Of a DNA stretch of 10,147 nucleotides, positions 7,101 to 10,147 are shown one piece after another (within the stretch, counting starts at the first letter, position 1; every line of letters starts with the position of its first letter). A program made the translations under genes and the position numbers. The notes below the pieces were generated by a model. It was not told where the DNA came from. It saw nothing but the letters and a program-made list of their open reading frames with translations, and searched no databases. Origin of the DNA: CAXSEF01 sp964236535 (lineage in GTDB: Bacteria > Pseudomonadota > Alphaproteobacteria > Acetobacterales > Acetobacteraceae); contig CAXSEF010000107.1 of assembly GCA_964236535.1 (NCBI GenBank), forward strand, positions 1 through 10,147, written 5' to 3'.

Positions 7101-7718
7101 CAGCTCCGCCCACAGCCGCCAGACGCCGAAGCCGCGCTCGCGCACGTTGGTGTCGTGGAACAGCACCACCGCGCGCGGCGACAGCTTCGCCGCCCAGCTG
7201 GCGTAGTCGTGCGCCACGTCGTCGTAGCCGTGCCGGCCGTCGATGTGCAGCAGGTCGATCCCCGCGCTCCGGCTGCCGGCCGGGCCCCCGTCCGGGGGGG
7301 CGTCCGGTCCGGGGTCGGGCGTGGCGTCGGGGATGTACGGCAGCGCCTCGTCGAAGGTGGCGCGCAGCAGGCGGGAGAACGTGCCGTAGCGGGCGGCGTG
7401 GAAGCGGGAGAACGTCGCGAACACGTCCTCGCCGTAGAACCCCGCGTGCTCGTCGCCCGCCCAGGTGTCGACGGCGAAGCAGCGGGTGGCCAGGCCGTCG
7501 CGGCGCACCTGCTCGCACATCGCGGCGTACGACACGCCGGTGTGGGTGCCGAGCTCGACCAGCAGGTCCGGGCGCGCGGTCGAGACCAGCCACTGCGCGA
7601 ACGGGACGTGGCCGTGCCAGGCGCTCTCGGTCTCCGGCAGGGCCGGGCGCTGGAACATCGGGTCCAGGGCGGGGGAGGTCAGGGCCGCCATCTCGGGGTT
7701 CGTCGCGGTCTGGTCCAT
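4179..7718 (-). CDS. Tri-domain SAM methyltransferase / GT4-like glycosyltransferase / GT2 glycosyltransferase
   Basis: A 1179-residue fusion. Residues 35-225 form a class I SAM methyltransferase (Methyltransf_24-like), with E55-LGTHTG as the SAM loop, the acidic FAVDTW, and LLHIDGRHGYDDV at 156-168. Residues 245-400 are charged and heptad-like (coiled coil) and end in ILGSTAWRITGPLR (403-415), a segment often seen before glycosyltransferase modules. Residues 425-516 are a Pro/Ala-rich linker with repeats. Residues 517-876 are a GT-B fold, GT4-like enzyme: RILFLSGEPHTPGSTYR, VVFDVDDLM, RIGYAGGS and the EAKSELKWWEAALVEVPTIAS nucleotide-sugar region. Residues 943-1179 are a GT-A, family 2 enzyme: SVVIPVYDYADY, VVVDDASTDDS, LDADN (DXD-type) and GWEDYDFW as catalytic base region. 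No membrane segments are seen, so it is likely cytosolic. ATG 7718 has GGGAAG five nt upstream, and the longer frame reads through repeat DNA. It follows the small methyltransferase by 90 nt, probably in one operon. Role: assembly and methylation of a surface polysaccharide or glycan. Sugars unknown. Confidence 0.88.
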   Translation of the reverse strand: MDQTATNPEMAALTSPALDPMFQRPALPETESAWHGHVPFAQWLVSTARPDLLVELGTHTGVSYAAMCEQVRRDGLATRCFAVDTWAGDEHAGFYGEDVFATFSRFHAARYGTFSRLLRATFDEALPYIPDATPDPGPDAPPDGGPAGSRSAGIDLLHIDGRHGYDDVAHDYASWAAKLSPRAVVLFHDTNVRERGFGVWRLWAELRERHPSFEFLHAHGLGMLLPGPTPPPALAALCGLDAAATARVRERFALLGERWDAEQALMLQRRFTVEVQQAEARAREWGERLTAEVGDSPARLALADAERRSLRIQLSGAKANIAALERTMRGEHEAMAAETAAQAVAHRATLEREREARQAMGDELDRRSAEWEQAARRTHARAAGSVDAAWAEVARLRLDRRLILGSTAWRITGPLRRAMRLLRGGGAPDPQPEPETAPPPLPPLSLAAPEPAPPAVADALPPPNPGAAETPATPDAPGAAEAPATPDAAQPDAAQPATPQPAPPDAQATPRPPAAGRILFLSGEPHTPGSTYRVERYAAAARSLGWQADALGLRGVDDTVLAGADVVVLWRVAWEGHIEGIVEVCRRQGSTVVFDVDDLMIKPELATIEVIDGIRSQRFSEDGTREFFARVRRTMDHADLVTTTTEELAGHVRELQQIAHVMPNAWDDESLAAARRAVRQRRDSGEGEGLLRIGYAGGSRTHQRDFALAVPAVAALLRARPAARLVLFRDPSSGEGVVLAGEYPELRDVAAQIEWRDMVPLALLPAEMARFDINLAPLELGNPFCEAKSELKWWEAALVEVPTIASPTGPFARAIEDGRTGLLAADPAGWEAALARLADDPALRARIARDAYHEALAHWGPNARAEALASVLAQAGASRPGSPRPGSPHPGRAHPARARAGARAFELDLHRQARSSPAARPELPELVASEVLLAHDGLRDAAVSVVIPVYDYADYVVEALESVAAQTLHPLDLVVVDDASTDDSAAIVLDWARQHAPRFNRVQVRRHLANAGLGHARNTGFAAAETPFVLPLDADNRLAPACCARLLDALADGRGTAFAYPQIRSFGDGDAVFGTLPFSAPRLISGNTIDAMALVAKWAWAAAGGYDHVRFGWEDYDFWCRLVEQGLWGQAVGEVLAEYRVHRSSMIHTQTEQRANKRALVEDMERRHPWLRIAGKRML

Positions 7719-7722
7719 GCAT

Positions 7723-7729
7723 TCTTCCC
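7723..7729 (-). promoter_or_regulatory. Ribosome binding site of the large glycosyltransferase
   Basis: The minus strand reads GGGAAGA just before ATGC-ATG, placing a purine-rich Shine-Dalgarno about five nt from ATG 7718. It decides this start over upstream in-frame codons that lie in repeat DNA. The terminal motif of repeat copy H begins only six nt upstream. Confidence 0.6.
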
Positions 7730-7734
7730 AGGAG

Positions 7735-7800
7735 CAAGCAAGGCCGGGCTTTGCCCCATGATTGGAGGCGGGCCCACCAGGGGCGAGCCGCCCCTGGACC
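7735..7800 (-). repeat. Repeat element copy H, partial, between two co-oriented genes
   Basis: CAAGCAAGGCC (7735-7745) is an exact copy of the family's terminal repeat. It is followed by a short hairpin GGGC-TTT-GCCC (7746-7756) at the hairpin 1 position and a perfect CCAGGGGC/GCCCCTGG hairpin with a 5-nt loop (7777-7797) at the hairpin 2 position. It occupies most of the 90-nt gap between the small methyltransferase and the large glycosyltransferase. In the joint mRNA the hairpins would lie just upstream of the second gene's ribosome binding site and might set the ratio of the two proteins. Confidence 0.65.
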
Positions 7801-7808
7801 GGCACAAT

Positions 7809-8444
7809 CTAGCGCAGGCCGGCCCGTCGCAGGATCGCGGCGGCCAGGCGGCGAGGCGGGCTGCGTGGGGGTGCGGCGCGGCGCAGGGCGACGTCGCAGT
7901 ACATGCACGACTGCAGGGCGAGGTGGGTCATCTCCCAGCCGTGCTCGATCATGAACTCGTTGGTCGCCTGGATCACCCCGTACGGCTGCATCGCCGGGGC
8001 GACCACGTCGACCATGGTGTAGTCGTTCATCACGATGACGCCGCCTTGGCGGATCTTGCGCGCCACGATCGACAGCTCGCGACGCACCGACTCGTAGGCG
8101 TGGTCGGCGTCGAGATAGACCACGTCGACCGTGCCGTCGCCGAGGTTCTCCAGCGCCCGCGCGCTGTCGTCGTGCATCACCAGCATGCGGCCGGCCGCGA
8201 TTTCCGGGCCGAAGCGCTCGCGGTAGTATTCGAGGTGGGTGCGGCCCGCAAACAGCTCGGCGACCGGGCGGCCGGCCCAGTCCATCGCCCAGGTGTGGAA
8301 GCGGAAGTCGTCGATCGCGACGAAGCGGCTCGGCTGGCAGACGCGCAGGATCTCGGCGGAGAAGTCGCCGGTGGCCACGCCGACCTCGACGAACACCCGG
8401 CCGCGCGGCAGATGCGGCAGCAGCGCGTAGCGGTCCGGCAGCAC
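7809..8444 (-). CDS. Class I SAM-dependent methyltransferase (Methyltransf_24-like)
   Basis: A Rossmann-fold methyltransferase of about 211 residues. RVFVEVGVATGDFSAEIL is the SAM-binding motif I, FVAIDDF the acidic motif, and GTVDVVYLDADHAYESVRREL the motif with the D-x-D-H-x-Y signature. GGVIVMNDYTMVD resembles the metal-linked or catalytic strand of this family. It probably methylates a sugar or glycan group, given the co-oriented glycosyltransferase fusion 90 nt downstream. The start is uncertain. GTG 8444 lies close before the conserved LPDRYALLPHLPRG but has no ribosome binding site. An in-frame CTG at 8525-8523 is preceded by GAGGAG with 8-nt spacing and would give a 238-residue protein. 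No in-frame ATG or TTG is available upstream. Function as a methyltransferase is secure, its substrate is not. Confidence 0.85.
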   Translation of the reverse strand: MLPDRYALLPHLPRGRVFVEVGVATGDFSAEILRVCQPSRFVAIDDFRFHTWAMDWAGRPVAELFAGRTHLEYYRERFGPEIAAGRMLVMHDDSARALENLGDGTVDVVYLDADHAYESVRRELSIVARKIRQGGVIVMNDYTMVDVVAPAMQPYGVIQATNEFMIEHGWEMTHLALQSCMYCDVALRRAAPPRSPPRRLAAAILRRAGLR

Positions 8445-8550
8445 CCGCGCACGGGCCAGCAGGCGCTCCGGCAGCCGCGGGGCCTCGCGCAGCGGCGCAC
8501 GGGTCGGCGCAGGGGGATGGTCCAGGGCGGCGGCTCCTCGGGTCGGCGCT

Positions 8551-8578
8551 GGTTTAGTGCAGGGCCGGGGCGGCGCAA
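8551..8578 (-). promoter_or_regulatory. Candidate promoter of the methyltransferase-glycosyltransferase operon
   Basis: On the minus strand TTGCGC (8578-8573) and TAAACC (8556-8551) are separated by 16 nt. Transcription from here would begin shortly before GAGGAG and the CTG start candidate at 8525, giving a short conventional leader. Both hexamers are imperfect and the call is weak, but its placement supports the longer methyltransferase. Confidence 0.27.
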
Positions 8579-8633
8579 ACCCCGGTCGGGCGCGAGGACG
8601 CAGGGCCAGGGTGGCGGTGCTTCCCCGTCGGAT

Positions 8634-8690
8634 GGATTCTCAAGGCTTGCCTTGAGCGGAGTCCAGAGGCAGAGCCTCTGGCCTTGCTCG
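8634..8690 (+). repeat. Repeat element copy E, right half only
   Basis: The 54 nt at 8634-8687 are identical to 352-405 in copy A. They comprise hairpin 2 (CTCAAGGC/GCCTTGAG, 8639-8656), hairpin 1 (CCAGAGGC/GCCTCTGG, 8663-8681) and the GGCCTTGC terminus. The left two thirds of the element are absent, or too diverged to see, in 8560-8633. It lies between divergent genes and ends about 30 nt before the acyltransferase ribosome binding site, so it is probably within that gene's leader or promoter region. Confidence 0.78.
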
Positions 8691-8716
8691 CTTGCCCGCT
8701 CCGCCCAGGGCTCACC

Positions 8717-8723
8717 GAAGGAG
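8717..8723 (+). promoter_or_regulatory. Ribosome binding site deciding the acyltransferase start
   Basis: GAAGGAG at 8717-8723 stands five nt before GTG 8729. It is the best Shine-Dalgarno match in the window. It shows that translation begins at this GTG, not at the in-frame TTG 8684, which lies within repeat copy E. Confidence 0.8.
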
Positions 8724-8728
8724 CCCGC

Positions 8729-9832
8729 GTGACCCGCAGCCCCGGCCTAGACGCGATGCGTGCCTGCGCGATCCTGCTGGTGCTGGTGTCGCACGGGGCG
8801 GACGTGTTCGCGGCGTTCTGGGGCACGCGTCCGCCGGATTTCGTCTCGCTGTCGGGCGTGTTCGGGGTCGAGCTGTTCTTCGTGCTGTCGGGTTTCCTGA
8901 TCGGCACCCTGCTGGCCCGGGCGGCGGCGGCGGCGCCGGGCTGGCGCGGCTGGTGGGTGTTCATGCTGCGCCGCTGGATGCGCACGCTGCCGCTGTATGT
9001 GGCGTGGGTGCTGCTGATGGCGGTGGTGTGGCCGCCGGCGGACGGGCGGCTGGGCTGGCACCTGCTGCGCTATCTGACCCTGACGCAGAACCTCGCCTGG
9101 CGGATGCCGGCGGACAACTGGTTCGGGGTGTCGTGGTCGCTGGCGATCGAGGAGTGGTTCTACCTGCTGTTCAGCCTGCCGCTGCTGCTGCTGGCGCGGC
9201 TCGACCGCGGGCGGCGATCGCTGCCGTGGCTGGCGGCGGGGTTCATCGTGGTGCCGGTGCTGGTGCGCTGCGTGCTGCCGCCGGGCCTCGATTTCGGACA
9301 GTTCGTCTACAAGACGGTGGCGTTCCGGCTCGACTCGATCGCCTACGGGGTCGCCGCCTCGGTGCTGATCGCGCGCCGGCCGCGGGTGCTGCGCGCGCCG
9401 CACCTCTCGCTCGCGGCAGGGCTCGCGGTGGTGGGGTTCGTGTGGGTGCAGATCTCGGGGGCAGGGATCGCGCTGCCGGGGCTGTTCTACCGCGCGCTGT
9501 TCCTGCCGCTGCTGTCGGGCGGCTTCTGCCTGTGCCTGCCGGCGGCGCTGCGCGCGGGCGGCGGTCCGCGCTGGCTGGCGCGGCCGGTCGCCTGGCTCAG
9601 CACGCGGTCGTACGGGCTGTACGTCGTGCACCTGACGGTGCTGGAGGCGGCGTCGGCACGGGTGTTCGTGCACTCCTGGCCACGGCCGCCGGCGGTGGCG
9701 CTGGCGCTGGTGGCGGCGCCGCTGCTGGCGGAGCTGTCGTGGCGGCTGGTGGAGCAGCCGGTGCTGCGCCGACGGCCGCGCCAGCCCGGCGGGCAGCCGG
9801 AGCTGACCGGGAGCGCGGCTGGCGTGGCCTGA
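8729..9832 (+). CDS. Membrane O-acyltransferase, acyltransferase-3 family
   Basis: A 367-residue polytopic inner-membrane protein of the acyltransferase-3 family (OafA/YrhL-like), usually 350-400 residues, which transfers acetyl or other acyl groups to cell-surface sugars. Family marks are all present: SPGLDAMRACAILLVLVSHG with the conserved His22; GVFGVELFFVLSGFLIG (43-59); RRWMRTLPLY (81-90); SWSLAIEEWFYLLF (135-148); STRSYGLYVVHL (291-302); and VEQPVLR near the end (341-347). About ten hydrophobic segments can be counted. There is no C-terminal SGNH domain. The start is GTG 8729, fixed by the strong ribosome binding site. It is divergent from the methyltransferase-glycosyltransferase operon, so acylation of the same glycan is a reasonable inference. 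No sharp promoter is visible in 8690-8716. Confidence 0.92.
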   Translation: MTRSPGLDAMRACAILLVLVSHGADVFAAFWGTRPPDFVSLSGVFGVELFFVLSGFLIGTLLARAAAAAPGWRGWWVFMLRRWMRTLPLYVAWVLLMAVVWPPADGRLGWHLLRYLTLTQNLAWRMPADNWFGVSWSLAIEEWFYLLFSLPLLLLARLDRGRRSLPWLAAGFIVVPVLVRCVLPPGLDFGQFVYKTVAFRLDSIAYGVAASVLIARRPRVLRAPHLSLAAGLAVVGFVWVQISGAGIALPGLFYRALFLPLLSGGFCLCLPAALRAGGGPRWLARPVAWLSTRSYGLYVVHLTVLEAASARVFVHSWPRPPAVALALVAAPLLAELSWRLVEQPVLRRRPRQPGGQPELTGSAAGVA

Positions 9833-9864
9833 GCTTCGGCCTGCAGGGGAGGCGGCTGCAGGGG

Positions 9865-10012
9865 CAGCAAGGCCGGAGCTTTGGCCGGACCCGCCAGAGG
9901 GCCGAGCCCTTTGGCAACCGTTTGCCTCGGCACAGGGGTTCAGGAGGCTTGGCCTGTGTTGGGGCCCCGTCGTCCCTGGGGGCCCCGTCGTCCCTGGGGG
10001 TGGCCGGGTCGG
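9865..10012 (-). repeat. Repeat element copy F, diverged
   Basis: The segment begins with CAGCAAGGCC (9865-9874), one base short of the family terminus. It aligns with copy G through hairpin 2, here CCAGAGGGC/GCCCTTTGG with one G-T pair (9894-9914), and the following CCGTTTGCCT. The hairpin 1 position (about 9874-9890) is degenerate. It begins about 30 nt after the acyltransferase stop and runs into copy G in the same orientation, so the exact right end is not clear. It contains the 18-bp tandem duplication at 9961-9996. No gene is seen in 9833-10147. Confidence 0.55.
9961..9996. repeat. Two exact tandem copies of an 18-bp unit
   Basis: GGGGCCCCGTCGTCCCTG occupies 9961-9978 and is repeated without change at 9979-9996. 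It is followed by GGGGG, the start of a third unit. It lies in noncoding DNA within diverged repeat copy F. Exact identity suggests a recent slippage or duplication event. Confidence 0.85.
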
Positions 10013-10147
10013 CAAGCAAGGCCAGAGGCTCTGCCTCCGGACTCCGCCAAAGGCCGAGCCTTTGGAATCCGTTTGCTTAGGCAAGGAGTTTCCGGAGGCG
10101 TCAGGCCTTTGGCGGGTCTGCGGTCGCCCGTGCCCGCCTGGGCCAGT
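10013..10147 (-). repeat. Repeat element copy G, cut by the window edge
   Basis: It begins with the perfect terminus CAAGCAAGGCC (10013-10023). Hairpin 1 is CCAGAGGC/GCCTCCGG (10022-10040), one pair of which becomes G-U when read on the minus strand. Hairpin 2 is CCAAAGGC/GCCTTTGG around CGA (10047-10065). Beyond this, TTGGCGGGTC and GCCCGCCTGG match the middle of copies A and C in reverse. About three quarters of the element is in the window. Confidence 0.75.

Noticed and set aside
8684..8728. Upstream in-frame start (TTG 8684) for the acyltransferase
   Set aside because: It lies within repeat copy E. GAAGGAG five nt before GTG 8729 and the family N-terminus fix the later start.
4215..8732. 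A 1505-codon open frame on the plus strand opposite the glycosyltransferase and methyltransferase genes
   Set aside because: It is a composition artefact. Strong G/C at third positions of the true minus-strand genes removes stop codons from the antisense frame. The translation is low-complexity Gly/Ala/Val/Arg without any recognisable motif, while the minus strand has clear enzyme signatures.
227..10147. The regularly recurring repeats as a CRISPR array
   Set aside because: The copies are kilobases apart, occur in both orientations, are far longer than CRISPR repeats, and have no spacers or cas genes.

Overview
The window is very GC-rich DNA with strong G/C preference at third codon positions, which opens long false antisense frames. 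The base composition, the large fused glycosyltransferase, and the abundant intergenic tandem-hairpin repeats suggest an alphaproteobacterium of the Rhodospirillales/Acetobacteraceae type. That placement is inference, because no ribosomal RNA or marker gene is present.

Layout. At the left edge, on the minus strand, lie the signal-peptide end of a probable lipoprotein gene (about 1-83) and a complete tRNA-Arg(CCG) (115-191). A full copy of a repeat element follows (227-408). Next is a plus-strand PLP-dependent group II amino-acid decarboxylase (502-1965). Region 1966-2507 has no gene and holds two repeat copies in opposite orientation. A minus-strand pair follows: an alpha/beta hydrolase (3091-3915) overlapping a TetR-family regulator (2508-3098) by 8 nt. 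The pair is driven by a clear -35/-10 promoter whose -10 lies inside an 18-bp palindrome ending exactly at the hydrolase start codon, so the mRNA is probably leaderless and autoregulated.

The right half is a surface-glycan type locus. On the minus strand a small SAM methyltransferase (7809-8444, possibly longer) lies upstream of a 1179-residue protein (4179-7718) that combines a SAM methyltransferase domain, a coiled coil, a Pro/Ala-rich linker, a GT4-like glycosyltransferase and a GT2 glycosyltransferase. Divergently, on the plus strand, is a membrane O-acyltransferase of the acyltransferase-3 family (8729-9832). Together these would build, methylate and acylate an extracellular polysaccharide or glycoconjugate. 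The substrate cannot be read from the sequence.

The most unusual feature is a family of at least eight related intergenic repeats. Two full-length copies of 182-183 bp are bounded by 11-bp inverted terminal repeats (CAAGCAAGGCC / GGCCTTGCTTG) and contain two adjacent hairpins. The second hairpin differs in sequence between copies but nearly always keeps its pairing, the pattern expected if the folded structure is maintained. One copy abuts the ribosome binding site of the large glycosyltransferase, another lies just before that of the acyltransferase, and a third may supply the -35 of the tRNA gene.
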